A DNA stretch of 33,980 bases from Marine group II euryarchaeote REDSEA-S42_B7. GTDB taxonomy: Archaea > Thermoplasmatota > Poseidoniia > Poseidoniales > Thalassarchaeaceae. Position 1 is the first letter of the stretch, and the number at the start of each line of letters is the position of its first letter. The stretch is taken from contig LURZ01000018.1 of the NCBI GenBank assembly GCA_001629255.1, forward strand, positions 1-33,980, read 5' to 3'. Positions 16,456 through 24,639 of this stretch are shown piece by piece. Both the position numbers and the translations under genes were made by a program. The notes beneath the pieces are model-generated. The model was not told the origin of the DNA. It saw nothing but the letters and a program-made list of their open reading frames with translations, and did not search any database.

Positions 16456-17322
16456 CTATATCGGGGCTGCTTCAGCCAGGCCCGCTGCAATTAGAATCTC
16501 AGCGATCAATGATGGGCAGGTCTCGATGTCACCCTTTGTAAGAACGACCTCAGATCCGTCTGCCATTAGAATAGGATCCTCGACATCCATCAGGACCTTG
16601 ATTCTCAGAAGCTTGTCTGATTCTTCGCTGGGTTGCTCTTCCATAGAACCAGACTCGGAAGGAGAGGATGCGTGTTCGGGGTAATCATCCATCTCTCGGA
16701 TCCTGTCCTCTTCGTCAAAGTCTGGCTCTTCCCATTGCTCCTCCATTGGCGCGACTCTTTTGGTAATCGACTCTTGGTTATCATCCTCTGAGTAATCCCT
16801 GAGTGTCTCGCTCACTTCGGCGACCACGCCCACAGACTCAGAGTAACCTAGCATATTTGACCAAGAAGTAGAAGCCTTGTACATCTCAGTGAGGTCCTTC
16901 AGTCCGTTGTAGAATACCCTCTCAGACGGGTCGTGCTTATTCCAATCCAGCAAAGGCAATCCAATACTTTCCCTGGAGTCCTTGTTTACAGAGTTTAGTA
17001 GGTTTGAGGTGATAGCGTGACGCGTAAAGGAAGCAAGCCTAATCCTAGTTAAATCTCTGACGCATGTTCTCGCAACCCCGAGCCTTCTAGACAGAAGTTG
17101 GGCCTTAGCAGTCATCCCTTCTTCTCTCACAGTCTCTGAGAGCTCAGTTTCCATGTTCTGTAATAACTGACCGACTGCACCCCAGAAACCAATCCCGTCC
17201 TGCATAGCTACATCTACTGGAGTATCGCTTCCCCTCTGCTTTCTAGTGACCTCAATCAGTGATTTATGGACAGATTCTAGTTCTCTCTTCGATAGTCTAC
17301 GAGGCCCAGAACCGACTGTCAT
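16456..17322 (-). CDS. GINS complex subunit, Gins51/Gins15-like, with acidic linker
   Basis: The 288-residue protein has an N-terminal helical domain (RRLGVARTCVRDLTRIRLASFTRH, RVFYNGLKDLTEMYKA) that fits the GINS A domain. A strongly acidic, probably disordered linker of about 65 residues follows (EEQWEEPDFDEEDRIREMDD). A short C-terminal beta domain (LLRIKVLMDVEDPILMADGSEVVLTKGDI, SLIAEILIAAGLAEAA) fits the GINS B domain. The A-then-B order is that of archaeal Gins51. GINS binds MCM and the Cdc45/RecJ-like protein at the replication fork. The first ORF codon is TTG; the ATG at 17322 nine bases later is preferred. The call rests on pattern resemblance, as GINS proteins diverge greatly. Confidence 0.7.
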   Translation of the reverse strand: MTVGSGPRRLSKRELESVHKSLIEVTRKQRGSDTPVDVAMQDGIGFWGAVGQLLQNMETELSETVREEGMTAKAQLLSRRLGVARTCVRDLTRIRLASFTRHAITSNLLNSVNKDSRESIGLPLLDWNKHDPSERVFYNGLKDLTEMYKASTSWSNMLGYSESVGVVAEVSETLRDYSEDDNQESITKRVAPMEEQWEEPDFDEEDRIREMDDYPEHASSPSESGSMEEQPSEESDKLLRIKVLMDVEDPILMADGSEVVLTKGDIETCPSLIAEILIAAGLAEAAPI

Positions 17323-17401
17323 CAATACCAACTACCCATCATCCCACAAAGGAGATACATCAACAATTCCTTGTGAAATTGACTATGTCCATCATGCGGG
17401 A

Positions 17402-17410
17402 GAATAAAAT
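17402..17410 (+). promoter_or_regulatory. TATA-like box for tRNA-Leu
   Basis: GAATAAAAT is centred about 27 bases before the first base of the tRNA, the expected distance for archaeal TBP/TFB initiation at the tRNA 5' end. Confidence 0.5.
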
Positions 17411-17432
17411 CCATGTCTCCACTCGCGAAGGT

Positions 17433-17517
17433 GCAGGTGTACCCGAGTGGTCAAAGGGGGAGGGCTCAAGATCCTCTGCATAGCGCTTCGCAGGTTCGAA
17501 TCCTGCCGCCTGCACCA
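17433..17517 (+). tRNA. tRNA-Leu (anticodon CAA), CCA encoded
   Basis: A full cloverleaf can be drawn: acceptor GCAGGTG pairs with CGCCTGC (one wobble), D stem CCC/GGG around GAGTGGTCAAA, anticodon stem GAGGG/TCCTC around loop CTCAAGA giving anticodon CAA, a long variable arm (TGCATAGCGCTTC) as in class II tRNAs, and T arm GCAGG-TTCGAAT-CCTGC. The discriminator is A and the terminal CCA is in the DNA. It reads UUG leucine codons. No intron is seen. Its 3' end is two bases from the convergent HAD gene. Confidence 0.95.
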
Positions 17518-17519
17518 AT

Positions 17520-18239
17520 CTAGAATAAGTTTAGAAGAGCCCTTAGAAGTTCCACCGAGCCATCCTTTCCCCTTGACTCGGTAATCATATCCGCAGACAT
17601 GGATACCTCCGGAAACTCATCGTTTACAGCGACTGAAAGTCCGACTAGATCAAACATCGGTAAATCATTCGGAGCATCCCCACATGCGATTACTCTAGAG
17701 GGATCTACACCCCTCTGCTCCAGGGCCACTTTCAACCCATTTGATTTGTTGAGCCCAGGACTTGCAATGTGTACAGCAAAACCAGTGGAGACGACTTCTA
17801 GATCGGACCATTTGCTGTCTGCAATCAGATCCCTCATCAATTCAAAGGAATCGGTTTCACTAAGGCACCATTCAGTCTCTCTCCATCTGTTTGACTCAAT
17901 TCCTCTTGGGTCCAAATCATCGATTTTTGTAGCCAGCCACTCTGCCGCTTCCTTCGCCCTTCTCCCATCGGAAAGGGCCAAAATCTCATGACCCTGGCCG
18001 CTGTCCCAAACCATCCCTCCGTTCTCAGCCACTATGAAACCAGAGGCTCCTATGGCTTGCATTATTGGAGTAACATTCGGCAGAGTCCTACCTGAAGCCA
18101 GTGAGACTGGCATTACATCTCTGTCAACCCTTCTCGCAAGCTTAACCAGATCTTCATGAAAACCCTCTCTATCCAGTAGAGTTCCATCTACATCAAAAAT
18201 TATCATATCCCAATTATGAGGGTCTGGGATTTCGACCAT
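17520..18239 (-). CDS. HAD-superfamily phosphatase (Cof / archaeal phosphoglycolate phosphatase type)
   Basis: The 239-residue protein has HAD motif I IIFDVDGTLLD, motif II ASGRT, the conserved GFIVAENGG strand typical of Cof-type (IIB cap) enzymes, motif III around LNKSNGLKVAL, and motif IV ACGDAPNDLPMFDLVGLSVAV. Archaeal members of this size include phosphoglycolate phosphatases; sugar-phosphate specificity is also possible. The start is uncertain: the ATG at 18239 overlaps the divergent ATPase start by 24 bases, while an internal ATG at 18206 (MIIFDVDGTLL) would avoid the overlap and still keep the active-site Asp near the N terminus as in homologues. Confidence 0.82.
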   Translation of the reverse strand: MVEIPDPHNWDMIIFDVDGTLLDREGFHEDLVKLARRVDRDVMPVSLASGRTLPNVTPIMQAIGASGFIVAENGGMVWDSGQGHEILALSDGRRAKEAAEWLATKIDDLDPRGIESNRWRETEWCLSETDSFELMRDLIADSKWSDLEVVSTGFAVHIASPGLNKSNGLKVALEQRGVDPSRVIACGDAPNDLPMFDLVGLSVAVNDEFPEVSMSADMITESRGKDGSVELLRALLNLF

Positions 18240-21020
18240 GAACGTTGGGACTCATCCCTGTTCATGATTCCACCGACAAGAGAACATCATGTTCAAGCCA
18301 CACATTACTGTGGATTAATCGTGTCCGAAGACCCCGAGGATTATCTCATTCTTGATGAGGAAGAGGAAGAAACTCCCAAATTGGACCGAGAACGGATATT
18401 TCTGCCAAAGATTGGATTTCCGAGACTCTCCAAGCCAAGAAAAGATCATGATGACGAGATCGAATATCCAGAGCAGTTTACGGAGGATGGATTTGAGATA
18501 AGCTTAGACGGGACTCATACTTTTGACTGGGGCATTAGGGGGATGGATTGTCCGGACTGTGCGATGAAGGCAACAAGGGCAGTAAACAGGCTTCCTGGGG
18601 TAGAATCATGCAGGATTTCAGTTTCAGATGGTTCTGTAGAGGTCTCTCAGGATATTTCCAACGGGACTGTTTCACGGGTATCCTCTGTCCTCTCCAGTCT
18701 TGGTCATGAACCTGATATTGGATGGCTCAGAGTTGTTGGAATATCTTCTTCATCTCTTTCCTCAAGACTTAGAGTTGACTCCAAGGGACTCAGAGAATGG
18801 CTTCTGAATGTGCCGGGAATCCTCGATGTTAGGTTGGAGAAGGGAAGGATTGAGATTCAGAAGGTATGGATAATGGATTCCAATCTCAGGCAAGCAGCGG
18901 ATGAAAAACTTCGTGAAATCCTCGGCCCAAATCACAGACTCGAGCCTTCACGAGAGCCTGGGTTCAGGAAAGACCAAATCCAATTACTTTCATCTATTCT
19001 ATCAATACCACTGATCCTAATTGTCTCGTTTATTGAGACAAGCTCCGCGATTCCAAGCCTAGTTCCTTCTATACTAGCTCTAGGTGGAATCATTTTCATC
19101 GGACAGAATATTTTCCAAGAGGCAATAGCCAGTCTAAGAAACAGAGTTATCGGATTCCAGGTTTTGATTTCTCTAGCTATTATTGGGGCTTTAGCACTCG
19201 GAGAATTTGTCGAAGCTCTCCTTGTTGTGGCCCTTGTTTCATTCGCTTCCCATCTTGAAAACAGAGCTCTCATCAAGGCCAGAGAGTCGATGCAGGGAGG
19301 TCTGGATAGACTCCCTAGGATGGCTAGAATAGCCAAACAAAAACCCTCTGGTATCGGTGTCGGGGAAAGGAGGATGATGGTGATTCAGATTGCCAACCAG
19401 GAACCAACTCCATCAAATTGTTCAGTTGAAGAACTAATCCCAGTTGAGGCTTTGGGGATTGGAGAATTAGTAGAGGTCAGATCGGGAGAAAAGATTCCAG
19501 TCGATGGAAAAATTGTGGAGGGAAGAGGGTCCATAGATAGAGCTCCCTTGACTGGAGAACCCATCCCAGCCTCTGTGAAAAAGGGGGACAGAGTTGAAGC
19601 AGGACTGACCCTAACCAGAGGACCATTGGTAATTAAGTCAGAAGCTATAGGTCAGGAAACCAGACTTTCCAGCCTAATCGATTTAGTCAGGCATTACAAG
19701 GATCAACCAACCCGTACTCAGAGCACTATAGAGAGATTCACCCTGTTGTGGACGCCAATAGTGGTCCTTGTCGCTCCGGTAATTGGCTTGCTGGCTCATC
19801 CCGAGTCGATAGAACAAGCCATTCTTACAACTCTTTTACTGTGGGTAGTATCTTGCCCGTGCTCACTTCTACTTGCCTCGCCTGTTCCACACGCAGTAGC
19901 TCTAACCTCAGCATCATCGTTAGGGCTAATCGCGAGAGGTGGAGATATTCTAGAATCTGCAGCCGATGTAGAATTAGCTCTATTGGACAAGACAGGAACT
20001 CTGACAACTGGAAACCCAACAATATCTAGCATAATCGTGGTAGAAGGTGAGACCGAAGAGAGAGTGCTCGGAATTGCTGCTGGATTGGAGGCACGCTCGA
20101 ATCACCCCTATGCAAGGACAATACTACAAGAAGCTGAGAAAAGGACCCTGATTCCTATCAAGATGGATTCAATCAATGATGGCGAGGCGGGTGTTTCAGG
20201 GAAATTAGACGGAAAAGAGGTGATTCTTGGTAGAGCAGATTGGGTTGCTTCTGAGGGAGCCATAATCCCAGAATCATTAGTACAGGCTCTAGAGAAATCA
20301 AGACAAGCAGGGATGGGATCAAGTCTGCTCTCAGTAGACGGTTCGGCGATCGCACTCATGGGTTTCGCACATGACGATGCGAGATTCGGAGTTGACGAGG
20401 CAATCAATGAATTGAATTCCCACGGAGTCAGAGTGGAAATATTGAGTGGAGACGAACAGAATAGTGTAGAGGCATTCGCAAAATCAATCGGTATTGATCC
20501 TGGAATGTGTAAGGGAGGGGTCGATCCTGAAGAGAAGGCATTGTACGTAACTAACAAATCTAGTGAATACTGTACTATGATGGCGGGGGACGGATTCAAT
20601 GATGCAGGCGCCCTTGCAGCAGCAGACATCGGAATTGCGATTGGAAGTGGCGATCAAGTAAATCTTGATGCAGCCGATGTCCTAATTCCGGGAGAGGATC
20701 CTAGGGCCCTTTCTCGAATGATCGTCCTCGCAAAGAGGACTAGGAGAGTGGTATACGCAAACATCGCAATTTCCGTTTTGGTGACTTCTCTGTTGGTAAT
20801 TAGTGTGTTATTGGGATATAGGATGAACTTAGCAGCGGGGATTGCTCTCCACGAGGCAAGCGCCCTGATGATTATCTTGAACGGGATGTGGGTATCTGGT
20901 TCCCAAACTAAGAGACTCTCTACTTTGGCGGATATAGGTAGAGACATTATTCAAGATACCAGGGAAATATGGGACATTATCACTAACAAAGAACCAACAG
21001 ACAATTCTGCGACCGCTTGA
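18216..21020 (+). CDS. P1B-type heavy-metal-transporting ATPase (Zn/Cd/Pb-like)
   Basis: The 934-residue protein contains an acidic N-terminal extension (LDEEEEETPKLDRER), one HMA metal-binding domain with the CxxC motif GMDCPDCA (Cys112/115), and a second ferredoxin-like stretch without the cysteines. Membrane segments start near residue 250. LTGEPIPASV is the actuator TGE loop, SCPCSLLLASPVPHA the metal-binding CPC helix (about 547), DKTGTLTTG the phosphorylated Asp (about 591), EARSNHPYA the HP motif, and MAGDGFNDAGAL the hinge. The last helix reads GIALHEASALMIILNG, as in ZntA/CadA-like pumps, suggesting efflux of divalent metal. The Lys expected in the preceding helix of that subgroup appears replaced. 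The ATG at 18264 (MIPPTREHH) is an alternative start that avoids overlap with the divergent HAD gene. Confidence 0.92.
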   Translation: MRVWDFDHERWDSSLFMIPPTREHHVQATHYCGLIVSEDPEDYLILDEEEEETPKLDRERIFLPKIGFPRLSKPRKDHDDEIEYPEQFTEDGFEISLDGTHTFDWGIRGMDCPDCAMKATRAVNRLPGVESCRISVSDGSVEVSQDISNGTVSRVSSVLSSLGHEPDIGWLRVVGISSSSLSSRLRVDSKGLREWLLNVPGILDVRLEKGRIEIQKVWIMDSNLRQAADEKLREILGPNHRLEPSREPGFRKDQIQLLSSILSIPLILIVSFIETSSAIPSLVPSILALGGIIFIGQNIFQEAIASLRNRVIGFQVLISLAIIGALALGEFVEALLVVALVSFASHLENRALIKARESMQGGLDRLPRMARIAKQKPSGIGVGERRMMVIQIANQEPTPSNCSVEELIPVEALGIGELVEVRSGEKIPVDGKIVEGRGSIDRAPLTGEPIPASVKKGDRVEAGLTLTRGPLVIKSEAIGQETRLSSLIDLVRHYKDQPTRTQSTIERFTLLWTPIVVLVAPVIGLLAHPESIEQAILTTLLLWVVSCPCSLLLASPVPHAVALTSASSLGLIARGGDILESAADVELALLDKTGTLTTGNPTISSIIVVEGETEERVLGIAAGLEARSNHPYARTILQEAEKRTLIPIKMDSINDGEAGVSGKLDGKEVILGRADWVASEGAIIPESLVQALEKSRQAGMGSSLLSVDGSAIALMGFAHDDARFGVDEAINELNSHGVRVEILSGDEQNSVEAFAKSIGIDPGMCKGGVDPEEKALYVTNKSSEYCTMMAGDGFNDAGALAAADIGIAIGSGDQVNLDAADVLIPGEDPRALSRMIVLAKRTRRVVYANIAISVLVTSLLVISVLLGYRMNLAAGIALHEASALMIILNGMWVSGSQTKRLSTLADIGRDIIQDTREIWDIITNKEPTDNSATA

Positions 21021-21045
21021 TTAACTCGAGGTATATCCCGGTATC

Positions 21046-21435
21046 ATGGTACCTCCTGAAGTCGAGTCAAGGGTCGCCCCTCCATTGGTGAACTGCCCGG
21101 AGTGTGATTCTATGCTGCCTCAGGGATTGGGAGAGATAGAGTGCCTTCTTTGTGGGGCGGTTTGCCGAGTCTCTCATGCACCAACAGTTGCAGCTCTGAA
21201 GGAGGAGAAAGTGCAATGCCCACATTGCATGACTGTAGTTGAGGCTGGCACGGACATGAGGCCAGTAGACTTGACATGTGCAGCATGCTCTGGGATATTC
21301 ACCTTGACTAAGAAGATAGTAAAAGTCGAGATTGAATGCCCCTCTTGTGAATCCAACCTTAGGATCAGACCCAGACCAGGAAAGAGGGAGCTAACCTGTC
21401 CTGGCTGTCAGAGCCCCTTCTTTGTAACATTCTAG
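21046..21435 (+). CDS. multi-CxxC zinc-ribbon protein of unknown function
   Basis: The 129-residue protein contains six Cys pairs: CPECDSM, CLLCGAVC, CPHCMT, CAACSG, CPSCESN and CPGCQSP. They are arranged as three successive rubredoxin-like zinc ribbons of about 40 residues, each with two CxxC knuckles. No catalytic motif is visible. Such proteins may bind nucleic acid or protein partners, but nothing here specifies one. It starts 25 bases after the metal ATPase stop, so the two may share a transcript. A zinc-handling link to that pump is possible but unproven. Confidence 0.7.
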   Translation: MVPPEVESRVAPPLVNCPECDSMLPQGLGEIECLLCGAVCRVSHAPTVAALKEEKVQCPHCMTVVEAGTDMRPVDLTCAACSGIFTLTKKIVKVEIECPSCESNLRIRPRPGKRELTCPGCQSPFFVTF

Positions 21436-21536
21436 ATATCGTGAAGTAATTAATACAGAGAAACCAGCATTTGACACTGTTTTCCACCCTCTTGTCTCAA
21501 ATACCCGTGAAAGGCCGTAGAAATGGGGATGGGTGC

Positions 21537-22631
21537 GTGAGTGAGAGCAAGCCGGATGAATCTGTTGAGCAAGATAGCCTAGACGAGCTCGATGCCTTGA
21601 GAGCGGAGCACGCACTTTCCTCCTCTTCCATGGGAGCCGCTGCCAGAGCGCGTGAGAGACTAGACGAGGAATCGGCTCTTCGCTCAGGAATCAGAAGAGA
21701 GAGGAGAATGAGAATTTCTGAGATGACAGATCGGGTCTCAGGAATGCGGGGTGCAATGAGAAAGGCAAATGAGATACTTTTCGAAGAGCAACTACAGCAG
21801 ATAGAGGCAGATCTTAGAGACGAATTAGAGGATGAACTGGAGAGACTGGAAAAGGAGTCTCTGGAGAGGGAGGAAAGAATACTTCGCGAGGAGATGCTAC
21901 ACAGGCTCAGAAGAGAGGAGAATAGACTCAGAGACCAATTGGATCTGGAGAGGGACCGGAGGATAGAGGCTCATACATCGAGATTAAGGGTTCGTCTGAG
22001 GGAAGAGATGGAGGTCGAGTTCTCTCGTAGGAAGGCTTTCCTTGGCGAGAGACTAGAGCTTGAGGCTAACCAGGGAATCGAGAGGATGGAAAGAAGGGTT
22101 GAGATGGACCTCAGAGAAGCAATGGAGTCAGAGGTCCATAGGAAGGCCGAGACATTCCGTCTAGAGCAGGAAATCAAGATGAGGGATAACATCGCCAAGA
22201 AGAGACGCAAACACGAGTCGAAGTTGGAGAAGCAACTTGAGAACGAGCGCGAGTCTCTTGAGAAGGAAATGAAGTCCGACATTGAAGTTAGGACTAAATC
22301 ACTAAGGGAAGAGGCGGAGAGAGCCTCTCTTTCTGATCTCGATCGGAGATTCAGGGCAGAGAGGAACAGCATGGAGGCTGCACTAGCTCTCAGGAGACAA
22401 GAACTGGCACTTGAGAGCGAGGTTGAGATGGAGCAGAGAGTAGCTGATTTCGTTAATAAGCGCGAGTCAGAGATGTTTTCGAATCTTGAGAAGCAGTTAG
22501 CGAAGAGAGAGGAGCTTTCGAAGAAGGAGGTTTCTGAGATTATCAAGACGCTGGAGTCTGAGATTCGTGTGAAGATGGAAGCGGCCTTTCTGGATGCGAG
22601 GCATAGTGCGATGGAGCACTATGAGTCCTAG
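21537..22631 (+). CDS. long charged coiled-coil protein
   Basis: The 364-residue protein is almost entirely Glu/Arg/Lys/Leu-rich heptad-like sequence from about residue 60 to the end (EDELERLEKESLEREERIL, RRMEL-type repeats, LEKQLENERESLEKEMKSD). This predicts one long coiled coil or single charged helix of roughly 300 residues. There is no signal peptide or membrane segment in this start version. No family is recognised. The ORF track uses a TTG at 21471 that adds MTLFSTLLSQIPVKG...; the GTG at 21537 (SESKPDESVEQD) is preceded by a G-rich GGATGGGTG and is preferred, though not certain. It ends two bases from the convergent ParA-like gene, a pairing that suggests scaffolding or positioning, by inference only. 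Confidence 0.7.
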   Translation: MSESKPDESVEQDSLDELDALRAEHALSSSSMGAAARARERLDEESALRSGIRRERRMRISEMTDRVSGMRGAMRKANEILFEEQLQQIEADLRDELEDELERLEKESLEREERILREEMLHRLRREENRLRDQLDLERDRRIEAHTSRLRVRLREEMEVEFSRRKAFLGERLELEANQGIERMERRVEMDLREAMESEVHRKAETFRLEQEIKMRDNIAKKRRKHESKLEKQLENERESLEKEMKSDIEVRTKSLREEAERASLSDLDRRFRAERNSMEAALALRRQELALESEVEMEQRVADFVNKRESEMFSNLEKQLAKREELSKKEVSEIIKTLESEIRVKMEAAFLDARHSAMEHYES

Positions 22632-22633
22632 TC

Positions 22634-23536
22634 TCAATCCTCAGAAATAGTACTAATTCTCCTGTCCGCCTCCTTCGCGAATTCCCAGTATGATCTGCTT
22701 GCAGAGTTAGTCTTGTTGGGTTTCTGTGCTATTACAATGGGTGCACCTTCAAGGGGGGACTCCGCGATAGATACAGATCTTGGAATCTGAGACTCGAATA
22801 CCCTGTCTCCGAAGTGTTTCCTAGCTTGCTCAGTGACCGTTTCGCATAGTTTGCTCCTTGTTTGTACCATCGTCATCAGAATACCTAGCAATCCGAGACT
22901 TGCGTTTACTGACTTCTGCACATCTCTGACTGCAGATATCAACTGCCCCATTCCTTCTAGGGCATAGAACTCTGCTTGGATTGGGATTAGGACCCACTCT
23001 GCAGCGCAGAGCGCATTCACTGTCAGTAAACCAAGTGATGCCGGCGTATCTATAATGATAACATCGAAACTGTCCATCGCTTCACTCAGAGCCAGCTTGA
23101 GCCTGTTCTCCCTACCAACTCTTGTCGCAAGATCAACTTCTATTCCAGATAGGTCCATGTCGGCAGGAAGAACCCATAGGTTTCGGACTGCGATATGATT
23201 AGGCGGACCCCTTGACTTTCCTGGATTACTCTTCCTCCACGATGCCTTCATCGATCTAGTCAGAAAGTCAGGGCCAAGAGTGCAGTCCTCCAGATTAAGT
23301 GAGGAGCTATTCACATCTCTCGAGAATAGCTCATTCATAGTCGGTCCGACGGTTCTTTTGTCTACTCCGAATGTCGTCGCCACGTTCCCTTTCGGATCCA
23401 TGTCCACCAGCAGAACCCTCCTGCTACTAATCCCGTACTTCTCGCTGCCCAGGGAAAGGGCAGATGCCAGATTCACAGCAGTAGTCGTCCTAGCGCATCC
23501 TCCCTTGTGATTTACACAAGCGATTACAACGGCCAC
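22634..23536 (-). CDS. ParA/Soj-family ATPase with altered P-loop
   Basis: The 300-residue protein has the ParA layout: deviant Walker A HKGGCARTTTAVNLA near residue 9, the strand VLLVDMDPKGNVATTFG (usually DPQGN), Walker B-like FDVIIIDTPASLGLLTVNAL, and PIQAEFYALEGMGQL. The signature Lys at the start of KGG is kept, but the P-loop Lys of KGGxxKT is Arg (codon AGG), and Gln in DPQGN is Lys. ParA proteins bind DNA and position chromosomes, plasmids or protein cargo by ATP-dependent cycling. No ParB is seen in the window. The start is GTG, inside a short inverted repeat. It lies 39 bases after moxR on the same strand. Confidence 0.85.
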   Translation of the reverse strand: MAVVIACVNHKGGCARTTTAVNLASALSLGSEKYGISSRRVLLVDMDPKGNVATTFGVDKRTVGPTMNELFSRDVNSSSLNLEDCTLGPDFLTRSMKASWRKSNPGKSRGPPNHIAVRNLWVLPADMDLSGIEVDLATRVGRENRLKLALSEAMDSFDVIIIDTPASLGLLTVNALCAAEWVLIPIQAEFYALEGMGQLISAVRDVQKSVNASLGLLGILMTMVQTRSKLCETVTEQARKHFGDRVFESQIPRSVSIAESPLEGAPIVIAQKPNKTNSASRSYWEFAKEADRRISTISED

Positions 23537-23575
23537 ACATCCGTGTGTGCAATCCGGTTAATTGCGATTGCCCGA

Positions 23576-24562
23576 TTATTGGATGACAGGGACGTTCACT
23601 TCGCTGAGGATCTTGTTCACGACCCTCCTTCCGGTTACTCCACGAATCTTCGACTCCGGCTTCAGTACGATCCTGTGGCTGACCACGTCGAGAGCGACTC
23701 CCTTGACATCGTCAGGAATTACGTAGTCCCTTCCATCTATCGCTGCTGACGCTCTTGAAGCCTTGAACAGGCCTTGACTGGCCCTGGGAGACGCACCAGC
23801 CTCAATTCTCGGGTCTGCTCTCGTCCTCTGGACCACTTGAACTATGTAACCAAGGATCGCTGGATCGATGTGGACCGTCTCCAGAGCCTTCTGCATCGCA
23901 ACCACCTTCCTAGGCTCCACTATCTGCTCCACGTCGTAGTTATCCTTTCCACGAAGCTTCCTCCTCTGTAGGATTGCCTTCTCCTCATCCATTGATGGGT
24001 ACCCCATGCTCATTTTCATGAGAAATCTGTCCATTTGAGCCTCTGGAAGCGGGTATGTCCCTTCCTGCTCGATTGGGTTCTGGGTGGCCATCGTCACGAA
24101 CGGAGCCGGTAACTTGTGGGTGATTCCTTCGATAGTTACTTGCTTCTCCTCCATAGCCTCTAGCAATGCAGCCTGAGTCTTAGGAGGGGCTCTATTTATT
24201 TCGTCTGCTAACAGAATATTGGTGAATAGAGGTCCGAACCTTGGCCTGAACTCACCGCTCTTCTGGTCGTACATATATGTCCCGATAATGTCAGCAGGCA
24301 GCAGGTCTGGAGTGAACTGAACCCTCTTGAATTTGCATCCGAGTGCCTCAGCGAATGTATTCGACATCAGGGTCTTGGCCAGACCAGGGTTGTCCTCGAT
24401 CAGGATGTTACCATTTGCTAGGATCCCAATGGCTACCTTTCTGATATTCTCGGGCTTTCCGATGATGACCTTGGCTACCTCGCTCATCAAGTTGTTAGCA
24501 TGTCCCGAGACTGACCTAATCAGATCTTTAGAGCTAGAGCCACCACCTTGAGCAATCGTCAC
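23576..24562 (-). CDS. MoxR-family AAA+ ATPase
   Basis: The 328-residue protein has the MoxR features: NGNILIEDNPGLAKTLM as Walker A, FTPDLLPADIIGTYMYD, NILLADEINRAPPKTQAALLEAMEE as Walker B, VTMATQNPIEQEGTYPLPEAQMDRF for sensor 1 and the arginine finger region, and a C-terminal lid domain (ADPRIEAGASPRASQGLFKASRA). MoxR ATPases usually work as chaperones for metal insertion or complex assembly, commonly with a VWA-domain and DUF58 partner; none is present nearby. The start is GTG. It lies 77 bases downstream of the IF5B gene and just ahead of parA on the same strand. Confidence 0.92.
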   Translation of the reverse strand: MTIAQGGGSSSKDLIRSVSGHANNLMSEVAKVIIGKPENIRKVAIGILANGNILIEDNPGLAKTLMSNTFAEALGCKFKRVQFTPDLLPADIIGTYMYDQKSGEFRPRFGPLFTNILLADEINRAPPKTQAALLEAMEEKQVTIEGITHKLPAPFVTMATQNPIEQEGTYPLPEAQMDRFLMKMSMGYPSMDEEKAILQRRKLRGKDNYDVEQIVEPRKVVAMQKALETVHIDPAILGYIVQVVQRTRADPRIEAGASPRASQGLFKASRASAAIDGRDYVIPDDVKGVALDVVSHRIVLKPESKIRGVTGRRVVNKILSEVNVPVIQ

Positions 24563-24639
24563 ACTGAACCCTCTAAGCCCTTTGCCGATTCCATGACTAC
24601 TTGAGTGTTAGGTGCCCTTGAACAATTGATACTCCAGTC

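Noticed and set aside
20108-20629. 173-residue minus-strand ORF within the metal ATPase.
   Set aside because: It covers conserved ATPase motifs on the other strand and has no domain of its own.
21971-22546. 191-residue minus-strand ORF inside the coiled-coil gene.
   Set aside because: It is Ser/Leu-rich, the usual antisense image of Arg/Glu-rich coding sequence, with no domain.
23520-23560. Inverted repeats CACACA-TCCG-TGTGTG and CAATC...GATTG around the ParA start, possible self-operator.
   Set aside because: The arms are only five or six bases and of simple CA/TG composition, so chance is likely.
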